A stretch of 64,000 nt of DNA from an uncultured Flavobacteriales bacterium (lineage in GTDB: Bacteria > Bacteroidota > Bacteroidia > Flavobacteriales_G > Salibacteraceae): the NCBI GenBank assembly GCA_905181855.1, contig CAJIZE010000005.1:78790-142789 (forward strand). The letters run 5' to 3'. This document shows, piece after piece, positions 27,075 through 37,700 of the stretch. Under the pieces are notes generated by a model. That model was not told the origin of the DNA and made no database searches. It saw only the letters and a list, made by a program, of their open reading frames with translations. Each line of letters opens with the position of its first letter. Position 1 is the stretch's first letter. The position numbers and the translations under genes were made by a program.

Positions 27075-28133
27075 ATGGATGTATCATACTTTAATCAACA
27101 CAGAGTCTATTGGAGCTTACAACTTGGCGGTTGGTTTTTTTACATTCTGACAGCCTTTATTTTTAGCCAATTTCGAGGTTATCCAGTTAATATTAGTTTG
27201 GTTTTACCATTGGCTTTGGCCTATGTTTTAGGTGTCAGTATATCACATACTTATCGTGAAATTATTTTAAAACTCGATTGGCTAAGATTCAATATAATAG
27301 GACTGATTCCCAGAATTTTAGGCGCTACTTTGTTTTTTAGTTTAGTTTTTGAACTTGTCTATTTTGGGACAACCTATACGCTATTTTTCAGAGGTCAGGC
27401 AATTGATTGGATTGGCGTTGTACAAGAATACCTTGGATGGGAAATATTGATCTTATTATGGAGCATGTTCTACTTTGTTTTTCACATTTTTAAGAATTAC
27501 AAAAACGAAGAAATTAAAAACCTGAGGTGGGAGGCAAGTAAGAGCGAAATCGAACTTAACAAACTAAAGTCACAACTAAACCCTCATTTCATTTTCAATG
27601 CAATGAATAGTATTAGGGCTCTGGTTGATGAGAATCCTAAAAAGTCCAAACAAGTTATCACTCAATTGTCAAATGTGCTCCGAAATAACTTGTTAATGGG
27701 AAGAAAAAAAGTGACAAATCTTCAGGAAGAAATTTCTATGGTGAAAGATTATTTAGAAATTGAAAGCGCTCGATTTGAAGAAAGATTGCGTTACAACATC
27801 GATATAGAAGACGATTGCCTAACCCTAATGGTTCCCCCGATGATGGTCCAAACATTGGTTGAAAACGGTATAAAGCACGGTATCTCCAAGCTACCTAAAG
27901 GAGGAGAACTCGAAGTTACGGCTAAAAAAGAAGATGGTTTATTAAACGTAGAAATATTGAACACAGGTAAATACTTGAAGTCTAAAAAGCCTGAAACGGG
28001 TTTTGGTATTGAGAATACAAAAGAAAGGTTGCGTCTACTTTTTGGAAGAGAAGACTTGTTTGCAATTAATAACTTTGGAGATAATCAAGTCAAAACAACA
28101 CTTACAATTCCACAGAATCTTAAAATTTCATAA
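27075..28133 (+). CDS. LytS-type sensor histidine kinase (His_kinase family)
   Basis: 352 residues. Four transmembrane helices in the first 145 residues, then a short coiled linker and the His_kinase domain with SQLNPHFIFNAMNSI, where the His of NPHF is the phosphorylation site, and a HATPase with LVENGIKHGI and GFGIENTKERL. No extracellular sensing domain is visible. Two bases separate it from the LytTR regulator gene. Targets are unknown; the large exported genes downstream are candidates. Confidence 0.88.
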   Translation: MDVSYFNQHRVYWSLQLGGWFFYILTAFIFSQFRGYPVNISLVLPLALAYVLGVSISHTYREIILKLDWLRFNIIGLIPRILGATLFFSLVFELVYFGTTYTLFFRGQAIDWIGVVQEYLGWEILILLWSMFYFVFHIFKNYKNEEIKNLRWEASKSEIELNKLKSQLNPHFIFNAMNSIRALVDENPKKSKQVITQLSNVLRNNLLMGRKKVTNLQEEISMVKDYLEIESARFEERLRYNIDIEDDCLTLMVPPMMVQTLVENGIKHGISKLPKGGELEVTAKKEDGLLNVEILNTGKYLKSKKPETGFGIENTKERLRLLFGREDLFAINNFGDNQVKTTLTIPQNLKIS

Positions 28134-28135
28134 TC

Positions 28136-28870
28136 ATGATAAATGCAGTAATAATTGACGACGAACGATTAGCCAGACAGGAACTTAAACGACTTCTAGA
28201 AGTTCATAGCGATGTTGATATTGTTAGTGAATTTGGAGATGCAGATGAAGCTATTGCTTACTTGAAAGACAATCAACCTGATTTAATATTTTTAGATATT
28301 CAAATGCCAGGTAAAGATGGCTTTCAATTTTTAGAGGCTTTAGAAAGAGTACCAAACGTGATTTTCGTAACGGCCTATGATGAGTATGCTCTAAAAGCTT
28401 TCGAGGTTTCGGCCATGGATTACTTACTGAAACCAGTGGAAGAAAACAGGTTGCAAGAAGCTCTGAACAAAGTAAGAGAGGAAATAAGCAATGAAAAAGA
28501 AACTGAAAAGCAAAAGGATGATCCTAAGGGAGTGCTGGACGGTAACGATCAAATCTTTATAAAAGATGGAGATAAATGTTGGTTTGTTGAGTTAAAAAAT
28601 GTTCGGCTGTTTGAGAGTGAAGGTAATTATGTGAGAGTGTATTTTGATAAAAGTAAGCCATTGATTCTTAAGTCATTAAATAACCTTGAAAGAAGGTTGA
28701 GCGATAAAGATTTTTTTAGAGCCAACCGCAAACATATTATAAATTTAAAACAGGTTGCAAAAATCGAAAGTTGGTTTAATGGAGGCTTGTTGGTTACTTT
28801 AAAAGATGAAAAGGCAATTGAAATTAGCCGCCGCCAAGCCGTTAAATTGAAGGATAGGATGATCCTTTAA
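28136..28870 (+). CDS. LytTR-family response regulator
   Basis: 244 residues. Receiver domain with DDE at residues 8-10, phospho-acceptor D54 (IFLDIQMPGKDG) and Lys in LLKPVEENR. After a Lys/Glu-rich linker (about 122-140) comes a LytTR DNA-binding domain with FESEGNYVRVYF, LNNLERRL, FFRANRKHIINL and ISRRQAVKLKDRM. It pairs with the LytS-like kinase upstream. LytTR proteins usually control surface or exported functions. Confidence 0.88.
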   Translation: MINAVIIDDERLARQELKRLLEVHSDVDIVSEFGDADEAIAYLKDNQPDLIFLDIQMPGKDGFQFLEALERVPNVIFVTAYDEYALKAFEVSAMDYLLKPVEENRLQEALNKVREEISNEKETEKQKDDPKGVLDGNDQIFIKDGDKCWFVELKNVRLFESEGNYVRVYFDKSKPLILKSLNNLERRLSDKDFFRANRKHIINLKQVAKIESWFNGGLLVTLKDEKAIEISRRQAVKLKDRMIL

Positions 28871-28967
28871 ATTTAATTGTTAGTTCACTTTAAACTGTTA
28901 ATATTAGATTACGAAAAACTTAATAGCGCGGTTCTTTGAGCTTATTTTTAGCGATCTTAAAAGTGAG

Positions 28968-31685
28968 ATGAATAGAGTATTATTATTTGTAGTAGTTATT
29001 GTAATTTTTATTGGTTCGGTTTTATCCGGGTACTTTTACATGCGTTCAATAAACAGAGATGTGAACATATCTCTAAATGCAGTTCCCACGCAAGCGGCTT
29101 TTGTATTTGAATCGAACAATTTTTTAAAAGATTGGAAAAACGAATCGCTGAACAGTTTACTGTTCTCAGAGCTTCGTTCATTTGAAACATTTGCGACCTA
29201 CGATTCGGTTTTCACTCAATTAGACTCGGCACTTGAGCAAGATTTAAACTTAAAAACATTTTTTGCTGATTTAACAATAACCATATCATTACATAAATCA
29301 GGGGCGAAAAACGTTGATTTACTTTTCACTTTCAGCATTCCACCAACACAAAATGAGGATGCGTTTGTTACCAAGCTCGAGGCTTATTTTAGCAACGACT
29401 ACAACAAAAAAGAAAAGCAATACGATCAGGCTAAACTAGTGTCATTTGAGTCAAATGGCAATAGTATTTTCTATACTTTTTATAAAGACGTAATAGTTAT
29501 TTCGTTAAACCAGATGTTGGTTGAAGACGCTATTAGGCAACTAAATTCGGGTAAGTCATTACTTGATAAACCCTCTTTTAACAAAGTTTACAAAACAAAG
29601 GGCAATGGTAATAATGGTAATTTGTTGATTAACCCTGAAACAATGCAAACAATTGCCGCAACTGTTTTTAATGGCAGTACACAGAAATTTGAAACACCAT
29701 TTAGTGGTTGGATGGCCTATGACTTAATGTTAAAACCAAACTCGTTGTTTTTAAGTGGGTTTTGTCAAGTTTCAGATTCAACAACATTGTTTTTAAATCG
29801 TTTTAAAGGTCAGAGTTCACAAGATTTTAGCGTTGCTGAAATTTTACCTTCAAACACCTGCTTTGTTCTTCATTATGGCGTGAGCGATTTCAACTCTTAT
29901 TACAAAAATTACTTATCTGAATTATCATCAAGCAACCAAATTTTCGATTATGAAAAGAACATAAAAAGTAAAAGAGAAATTTACGGCGAATCAGCTATAA
30001 ATGCTTTAATAAACTTTACTCAAAACGAGTTTGGTTTGTTTATTACTCAACCTGTGTTAAGCGATGTAGAGAGGAATTCTTTTGCATTTTTTCGAAGCTC
30101 AAACCTATCGCAATCAGAAAAAGAATTGTCCGCTGTTAGTTTTAGAGTTGATTCAATAAATTTTAACGACGATAAAAAGATCATTTATCAATGCCAAGTG
30201 AACAGCTTATTGCCTGACTTATTTGGTGATGGCTTTGGTATTATTGAAGGCAATTACTACATGACTTTTTCAAACTATTTGATTTTCTCTAATACAATTT
30301 CATCGTTAAAAGAACTTGTCAACCAGAATATTGCTGAAAACACATTAACTAATAAGAATGGATTTAAAGCTTTTTCTGAGCATTTATCAAGCGAAACAAA
30401 TTACATGGTGTATTGTAATGTCTCAAAATCAAATCAGCTTTTTGAATCCGTTTTAAAAAGGCCATCATTTCGGTTTTTAAAGAAAAATTTCGAGAGTATT
30501 AAAAATTTCGAAAATGTTACTTTCCAAGTATCCAGCGGAAGCAATAACTTATTTTACAGCAATATTTTTTTAAACCATAATCCCGATTACAAACAAGAAA
30601 CAGGATCGTTATGGGAGCTTGAGTTAGATACACAAATAGTATCTAAGCCATTTGTGTTTATTAACCACTATACCAAATCAAGAGAGATTTTCGTTCAAGA
30701 TGCAAACAACAAAACATACTTAGTCTCAAATACAGGAAAAGTGCTTTGGGAGAGTCAATTGAACAACAGAATAGTGGATAAAATTTATATGGTTGATGTT
30801 TATAAAAACAATAAATATCAGTTGCTTTTTAACACTTCTAACGCCGTTTATTTAATCGACAGAAACGGCAAAAATGTTGATAATTACCCAATTATCATAA
30901 AAGAAGGAATTGCGGGATCAGTTCATTTACTTGATTATGATAAAAATCGGGAATACCGAGTTTTAATTCCTACCAAAGATGGTAAATTACAAAATAGAAC
31001 AATTGGAGGTTCAATTGTAAAAGGTTGGAATTACAAATCAAAGAATACTTCAAACGTTGCAAAGCTAGATTTCTTTAAAATAAAATCTAAAGATTACATA
31101 TCGGTAATTTACAACAACGGATTAATTGAGTTTTTAAACCGAAAAGGTGAAGCTAGGCTCAAGTTAAAAGAAACACTACCTGAAGGCTCTGTTGAAAGAG
31201 TGTTTCTTCAAAAGTCTAATTCGCTTGAAAACACTTTGTTTATCACATCTGATTCCCTTGGAAATATTGTGAATATTTCGTGTAGCGACAAGAAAACCAT
31301 CACCACTACAGATCATGTTATAAGATCTGAACACACCTATTATCCAATAACGTTAGAAGTAGGCGCGAAGTACCATCTGTTCGCTGATGTAAATACTTGT
31401 CTGCTTTACGATGATCAAATAGGGTTGCTGTTTGAGAAACAGTTTGATAATGATTATCTGCTTTCACCACAGGTATATGTTGATAAAAACGGAATCATTA
31501 AAATTGTGTTAACCCTTCAAAAAGAAAAAAGGGTATTTTTGATTAACCATTTTGGGATATCCGTTGAGGAATACCCTATTAAAGGGTCAACATCGGTTTT
31601 AATAGGTGACTTAAACAACGATGGGTCTTACAATATGGTTGTAGGTTCAGGTAATAAGAAGTTAATGATGTACTCTTTAAATTAA
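28968..31685 (+). CDS. Large exported protein with DUF3352-like and beta-propeller-like parts
   Basis: 905 residues. One N-terminal transmembrane helix (about 4-24) acts as anchor or signal, so the protein faces the periplasm. Residues about 30-500 resemble DUF3352-type proteins (repeated VFESNNFLKDWK, FTFSIPPTQNEDAF, YKDVIVISLNQMLVEDAIRQL). Residues about 540-905 contain PQQ-like propeller blades (TGKVLWESQLNNR, AVYLIDRNGKNVDNYPI, GDLNNDGSYNMVVGSG). No catalytic motif was seen and the function is unknown. It lies 97 bases after the LytTR regulator and 45 bases before the lipoprotein operon, on the same strand. Confidence 0.6.
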   Translation: MNRVLLFVVVIVIFIGSVLSGYFYMRSINRDVNISLNAVPTQAAFVFESNNFLKDWKNESLNSLLFSELRSFETFATYDSVFTQLDSALEQDLNLKTFFADLTITISLHKSGAKNVDLLFTFSIPPTQNEDAFVTKLEAYFSNDYNKKEKQYDQAKLVSFESNGNSIFYTFYKDVIVISLNQMLVEDAIRQLNSGKSLLDKPSFNKVYKTKGNGNNGNLLINPETMQTIAATVFNGSTQKFETPFSGWMAYDLMLKPNSLFLSGFCQVSDSTTLFLNRFKGQSSQDFSVAEILPSNTCFVLHYGVSDFNSYYKNYLSELSSSNQIFDYEKNIKSKREIYGESAINALINFTQNEFGLFITQPVLSDVERNSFAFFRSSNLSQSEKELSAVSFRVDSINFNDDKKIIYQCQVNSLLPDLFGDGFGIIEGNYYMTFSNYLIFSNTISSLKELVNQNIAENTLTNKNGFKAFSEHLSSETNYMVYCNVSKSNQLFESVLKRPSFRFLKKNFESIKNFENVTFQVSSGSNNLFYSNIFLNHNPDYKQETGSLWELELDTQIVSKPFVFINHYTKSREIFVQDANNKTYLVSNTGKVLWESQLNNRIVDKIYMVDVYKNNKYQLLFNTSNAVYLIDRNGKNVDNYPIIIKEGIAGSVHLLDYDKNREYRVLIPTKDGKLQNRTIGGSIVKGWNYKSKNTSNVAKLDFFKIKSKDYISVIYNNGLIEFLNRKGEARLKLKETLPEGSVERVFLQKSNSLENTLFITSDSLGNIVNISCSDKKTITTTDHVIRSEHTYYPITLEVGAKYHLFADVNTCLLYDDQIGLLFEKQFDNDYLLSPQVYVDKNGIIKIVLTLQKEKRVFLINHFGISVEEYPIKGSTSVLIGDLNNDGSYNMVVGSGNKKLMMYSLN

Positions 31686-31730
31686 TCCGCTTGCATCAAG
31701 TTGAGGAATGGTTAAATTTAAATATTGGTG

Positions 31731-33380
31731 ATGAACAATAAAACAAAACCCAAAACAAATCTGCTGAGCCACATTGCTCTTCTCTTGTTTATGTTAGTAG
31801 TCCTAAAAGGATGCGACAAACGATACAATATTGATGGCTTTGAGCCCTTACTTTGGACACCCGAAATCGCTGTTCCTTTATTGGATGCAGAAATTAGCGT
31901 TGCAGATTTGCTAGCTCGCAACAATCTTGATGTTGTTCAGACGGATAAAGATGGAAAAATAACTTTGGTTTATGAAACTGAAATACAAACGTTTAATCCT
32001 TTTTCGCTCATTCCATCATTAGATCAAGAATTTTCATATCAAATTCCTTTAGGTTTTCCAGGCAAGATAACGGCAACTGCTCCTAAAGAATTTGCTTTTG
32101 ATGATATTGAGGAAATTGAATTTCCTACCGATTCAGGAATGACACTGAAAGAATTGAAATTGAAATCAGGTGTACTACAACTAGAAATCACTGTAAATGT
32201 GCCTGGAGTCACTAAAGATTTTGAATTAGCATTAAAAATTCCATCAATTGTAATGCCCTCTGGTGAAAGTTTGGGAGACTCGGTATCCATAAAACCAGGA
32301 ACTACCGGAACATTAAACATTGATTTAGGTGGAGCAGTCATTGATTTTGAGGGAGTAGGCAATGCTGATAACAAGATAACAATTGACTACAAGGCGGTTT
32401 TGGCTATGGCTAGCGGTGACGTAATAGAGTCCGCAGACAATTTTGGATTTACATTTCGATTAAAAGATCTTAAGATTGAACATATTATTGGTGATTTTGG
32501 TAATCAATCAACAACAGTTGTGCATGATTCATTACGTCTTGATATTTTCGAGAAAGCCTCTGGGTTAGGAGATATACAGTTAACAAACCCGCAGTTGTAT
32601 CTGAAGTTTACTAATGGCATCGGATTACCTTTTCAATTATCATTTACTGATTTATACACTAAAAATGCCGCCACCGGTGAAAAATTTGATATTCTTTATA
32701 GCACGTTTCAAAATCCGTTTGTCATAAACTCGCCATTAGAACTTGGCGATTCAGCAACAACTGAAGTTAAAATTGATAAATCAAACACCGATTTTGCGAA
32801 TATTTTAAAACCAACTCCAAAATTTATAGTGTATAAAGTAGATGCTGAAGTAAACCCTGGACCAGCACCGCACTATAACTTTATTAGCGACCAAAGCTTT
32901 TTTAACATCACCTGTAAAGCAGTGCTGCCAATAGAAGGACTGGTTAACGATTTTCATTTAACTGATACCTTGGATTTTGGCTTAAACCAAACTATAGAAG
33001 AATTAGATTCCGCAACTTTAAACCTAAGAATTACAAATGGATTGCCAATCGATGCATATCTTCAAATTTATTTGTACAATGAAGAAAGAGGTGTTATAGA
33101 CTCTCTCTTAACAACTTCGACCAAACATATTTTTAAAGCAGGAATAGCAGACGCTCAAGGTAAAGTTAATCAGAGTGATGTAATTGAAGACCAACTATTA
33201 ATAATCCTTGATAAAGTCAAAGCCGTAAACCTTTTTCAAGCTGAAAAAATGATTTTGCAAACGAGGATGAGTACCTATAATGCTCCTAACCAATCCATAG
33301 CGTTTTATGATGATTATAAGTTGGGAATATCCGTAGGAATAAAACTCAAAGGTGAAATTGAATTATCACTACCTGAATGA
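31731..33380 (+). CDS. Large lipoprotein of unknown family
   Basis: 549 residues with signal peptide and lipobox LKGC (Cys 28). The body is strand-rich with many Ile/Val/Leu alternations and Gly/Asp turns. There are no Cys pairs or catalytic motifs I recognise. The start is ATG 31731; a TTG two codons earlier is possible. The stop overlaps the next start (ATGA, 33377-33380), so it is the first gene of a coupled operon with a DUF5723 barrel and a TPR-CHAT protein. Confidence 0.55.
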   Translation: MNNKTKPKTNLLSHIALLLFMLVVLKGCDKRYNIDGFEPLLWTPEIAVPLLDAEISVADLLARNNLDVVQTDKDGKITLVYETEIQTFNPFSLIPSLDQEFSYQIPLGFPGKITATAPKEFAFDDIEEIEFPTDSGMTLKELKLKSGVLQLEITVNVPGVTKDFELALKIPSIVMPSGESLGDSVSIKPGTTGTLNIDLGGAVIDFEGVGNADNKITIDYKAVLAMASGDVIESADNFGFTFRLKDLKIEHIIGDFGNQSTTVVHDSLRLDIFEKASGLGDIQLTNPQLYLKFTNGIGLPFQLSFTDLYTKNAATGEKFDILYSTFQNPFVINSPLELGDSATTEVKIDKSNTDFANILKPTPKFIVYKVDAEVNPGPAPHYNFISDQSFFNITCKAVLPIEGLVNDFHLTDTLDFGLNQTIEELDSATLNLRITNGLPIDAYLQIYLYNEERGVIDSLLTTSTKHIFKAGIADAQGKVNQSDVIEDQLLIILDKVKAVNLFQAEKMILQTRMSTYNAPNQSIAFYDDYKLGISVGIKLKGEIELSLPE

Positions 33381-34786
33381 GAAAAAAAATAGGTTTATCG
33401 GGACTCTTACTTTTTGTTGCGTTTATGGGTAATGCACAAAACGATTTCACTTTGTATCAAATGAAAGCGGTACCTCAAGTGGTTTCTGTTAACCCTGCAG
33501 CAAGACCGTTTAGTAAATTAAACATTGGTTTACCCTTAGTTTCTGCTATTTACCTAGGCGTTGGTAATAGTGGTTTTGCATATGATGATTTTGTGAAAAT
33601 AAACAGCGATAACTCCTTGAGAATTGAAATGGATGATGCTATTGCTCAGATGAATGAAAGGAATCGTTTGTCAACTTATTTACGTACTGATATATTCTCA
33701 CTTGGATTTAAAGTAGGTAATAACTATATTTCAATGGGAGTTACGGATAAGATAAATTTAAATTTCACCTATCCTAAAGATTTATTCAAGTTAGCTTGGG
33801 AAGGAAATGCCAGTTCAGATTTTATCGGGCAAAGAATTGCATTTGATGGATTGGGAGTAGATTTTTTACATTTCACCCAATATAGTTTCGGGATTAATCG
33901 TAGAGTTACTCCATCGTTGTCAATAGGAGGCAGAATAAACTATTTGGTGGGGCATGAGGCACTGTATACTAAACAATCAGATATTGGTATTACAACTGAT
34001 GCTTATAACTATGGCATAACAGCAGATGCTTCTATTGAGATTAATACTTCAATAGATACTGCGGTTACAAAAACGTTTATTGATTCAAATTCTACTCAGC
34101 AAGATTTGATTAATTTTTACGTAAAACCTTCAACATTACAGAATTACTTTGTTGGTTCTAGGAACAATGGATATAGTTTAGATTTTGGTTTTAATTATAA
34201 TTTGTTTGATGTGGTAACCTTTAGTGGATCAGTGATAGATTTAGGAAGTATAACATGGAGGGCCCATACAGCAAATTACACCGTAGAAGATAAAGAATTT
34301 ACCTTTGAAGGTATTAATTTATTTGATATTGCTGACCCATTAGATAGCGCAAGCAGTCAGCCTAGCAACGCGTTTGTTGGACCATTGTTAGATTCAGTAT
34401 TGTCAACTTTTACCGATATTCAAAGAACTACAGGTGATTTCTCAACAGCATTAAATACTCAAATTTATTTAGGAGTTCAATATCATTTATCAAATAGATT
34501 GAGGGTAGGAGTATTATCAAGAAGTCAAATTGTAAGAGGCAAGCTGGTTACTTCTAGCAGTGTTTCGCTTAATACTACCATCCGTAATATTATAAGCCTT
34601 AGTGCTAATTACTCTATACAGGGTGGAAGCTATGGGAATATTGGTTTAGGAATGTCAGCTAGTTTAGGTCCATTACAGATATATGTCATAACCGATAATA
34701 TTATGTCGTTTATGCAATGGTACAATACACGAGTTGTTCATACAAGATTTGGGTTAAACTTTACTTTCGGTAAGGACTATGAATAA
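33377..34786 (+). CDS. DUF5723 family outer-membrane protein
   Basis: 469 residues with a cleavable signal (AFMGNAQ) followed by a beta-barrel pattern like that of DUF5723 and PorP/SprF-type proteins: NPAARPFSKLNIGLP, SYGINRRVTPSLSIGGRINYLVG-like blocks, and a C-terminal strand GLNFTFGKDYE. Most likely an outer-membrane barrel. It overlaps the lipoprotein upstream by 4 bases and the TPR-CHAT gene downstream by 8 bases, so the three proteins are probably made together. Confidence 0.65.
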   Translation: MRKKIGLSGLLLFVAFMGNAQNDFTLYQMKAVPQVVSVNPAARPFSKLNIGLPLVSAIYLGVGNSGFAYDDFVKINSDNSLRIEMDDAIAQMNERNRLSTYLRTDIFSLGFKVGNNYISMGVTDKINLNFTYPKDLFKLAWEGNASSDFIGQRIAFDGLGVDFLHFTQYSFGINRRVTPSLSIGGRINYLVGHEALYTKQSDIGITTDAYNYGITADASIEINTSIDTAVTKTFIDSNSTQQDLINFYVKPSTLQNYFVGSRNNGYSLDFGFNYNLFDVVTFSGSVIDLGSITWRAHTANYTVEDKEFTFEGINLFDIADPLDSASSQPSNAFVGPLLDSVLSTFTDIQRTTGDFSTALNTQIYLGVQYHLSNRLRVGVLSRSQIVRGKLVTSSSVSLNTTIRNIISLSANYSIQGGSYGNIGLGMSASLGPLQIYVITDNIMSFMQWYNTRVVHTRFGLNFTFGKDYE

Positions 34787-37700
34787 TAAGTTTGATAAAA
34801 TGGCAGATGTTTTTAAAAGTGCAATGATTAAGTATTTGCTAATGATTGCAATGCTGTTTAGCGCAGGCGCTGTACTTGCTCAATCTTTTGAAACAACTCC
34901 ACCCCATTCCAAAGAGAACAATTTAAACAACCAGATAACCACTGTTAAAACTACAAAGGTTATTGACGAAGTTTCTGAACAAAATAAGCTTGGTGAAACA
35001 CCATCAATGGAGAAGATTACGGTGAGCGAGAAGGGATTCCAGAAATACCTTGATAAATGGAACAGAAGCGTAACTGTTTCAGACATGCATTACGATCATG
35101 GTGCCTATGGTTTAAGTTATGGTAGAATGCGAATGCGTGTGCGTAAGGATGGTAAAAAATCAAAAACTAATGCATTTTTTATTATTGATTTAGCAAAAAA
35201 AGCTAAATATTTAGATGGGAAAGGGGAGTTTATGGAGTCTACAGAATTATTTGATTCATCGCTAACCATAATGAACAAATACTTGACCCCTGAAAGTTTT
35301 TATTATAAAAGGGCGTTGGTTGAAGTTGCCGAAGTAGGTAATAGTATTGGAAGAAACAAAGAGGCCTACGAACTTTTGAGGATGTACGATGACTCGCTTA
35401 TCAAAGCCTTAGATAAGGCGGTTACAGGCAGAGCTGATGCTGTAATTAAACAATTTGTCGATGAGCTTAAAGATACATTGGTGATTACTGCAATGAAAAA
35501 GGAAGCAACTGATTTGAGTTCGATAGATTTAGGGGGGGCAGAAAGTACGGCAAATGAAAATTCTACCAATAACTTCAATTCTGTTTCTATCACGTCTTTA
35601 GGGCTAAATAATGACTCTGCATTGTTCTACAATTTTGCATATGTAATGATGAAAACTCAAAAAGATCTTGGGTATTTTCAGCAAGGCCTTGAATTGTTAT
35701 CACGGTCGGTTAAGTATCACGAACGTATTTCCAAAAAGAAATTACATTTAGTTGACCAATCAGCAAATAAAAACCAAAAAATCAAAAAGAAAGAGCTCAA
35801 AAAACGAGAGTATCATCTGGCTAAACTATATCTGCTTGAGGCCAAATTCTTATTTGCATCAGGTAACTACCCTCAAGCAGATTCTCTTTTTGAAAGAAAT
35901 CATAAAAAGAGAATAAAAAAGTTATTAGGTGAGAAAAACGCTATTTATTTAGATAACCTATTGTCTTATGCTAATCTAAAATCGGTTCAAGAAGAGTACC
36001 ATGATGCCGCTAAATTATATGAGAAAGCAAGAAAGAAAATCAATAAAACGAGTAAAGTGTCAAGCTCTGGTAAATTGTATTACGGAATTAAAGAAGGCCA
36101 AACATTAAATTACATTAAACTTGATGATTATAGTAATTTTAGAAGGTCTGCAAAGGAATTTGAAGATGAAGCAAAATCTAAATATTCAAAAAAGTCACCT
36201 TATTTTTTAACAACAGAGCGAGTATTGAATCAAGGCTTGTATTATTCTCACCCTAAAAAAGCGCAAAGAAGACTCAGAAGGGTTTATAAAAGATTACAAA
36301 AGCAAACACCCAAATTTCACGTTAGTAAAATACCTTATAACGAGCTGTTTTTTAAAATAAAAAGAAGAAATTCGGAATTAAATGAAGCCAAAAAGTTCTT
36401 AGATCATACAGTAGAGATTTACAAAGAAAACTATGGCGAGAACTCACCAAAGTACCATCTAGAGCGTCTGAAAATGGCGCAATATGAGATTAATTATAAT
36501 AATGATTTTAGAAAGGCTGAAGATATTTTTGATGAAAGTTTTGGCATAGCTGCCAAAGCCCAATTACATCCTTATCACACAGATTATTTTAAGCTTTTAA
36601 TAACGTATGCGGATTTATTCATTTTAACGGATAGATTCAGCAAAGCAGAGGAAGCAGTCATAACAGCATTAGCAATAATTAACAAAAAACATGGACAAGA
36701 AAACAAGTATTACGGGGTTGGTTTAGAAAAATTAGCTGAAATTATGATTAAAGTAGGAGACTTTAACCGTGCTGAAAACTTATTGCTAAAAGCCATTGAT
36801 ATCATAAAAGATGAGGAAGGGAAAAAATCTTTAGATTATATTAATGCGATAAGAACATTAGCTGAATTATTCAATATTAATGGGAAAAATGAAGATGCTG
36901 AAGGACTTATTAGGCAAGCGAATAAGTTAACTAAAAAATTAAGTAATTATGATGATTCGCCAAACGCTTCGAATGCTGAGCAATTGGCAGATTTATATAT
37001 TCAAACTGGCCGATATGATGAAGCTTTTGATTTACTTCTTAAAACATTAGATATTAGGTATGCAAAGTACGGCGATGATCATAATCAGATGATTCAGCCT
37101 AATTTATTATTAGGTAAACTGTTTCTATTTAAAGGTGATTTTGTTAAGGCGGAAATGGCAACTCAAATTGGTGTAAGAATTGCTAAAGAAGTATTTAGTG
37201 ATACGTCAACAGCATTCTTAGGTGGAGTTAATTTATTAGCTTTAGTTTACTTAAAGATGGGTGATTATGTTAAAGCAGAACGCATTTATCTTGATATCAT
37301 TGAACAGAACAAAAAAATGTTTGGTGAACGAAGTATAACTGCTATAAAACCTGCTACTCAGTTAGCTAAAGTGATGATTGAGAATCGAGATAACAATGAT
37401 GAGATTTTAAAACTCCTCGAAGAAATTAGAGGAATTATTGATGAAAATTTGGGGAAGATGCATCCTAAGTATGCTGAAGTGCTCCAGCTTGAGTCTGAAG
37501 TTTTTATGCGCAAAGGAAAATACTATAATGCTGAAAAAACGATACTCGAAGCCCGTAATATTTGGATTGAAAAGTTGAGCAAGAACCACGTTAAGACTGC
37601 AGATAATATTATGTTGAATGGTGAAATTCAATATCAAAAGAAAAATTACGATAACGCCATTAGTGAATTCGAAGGTGCACTTGAATTATACGAGTCTTTG

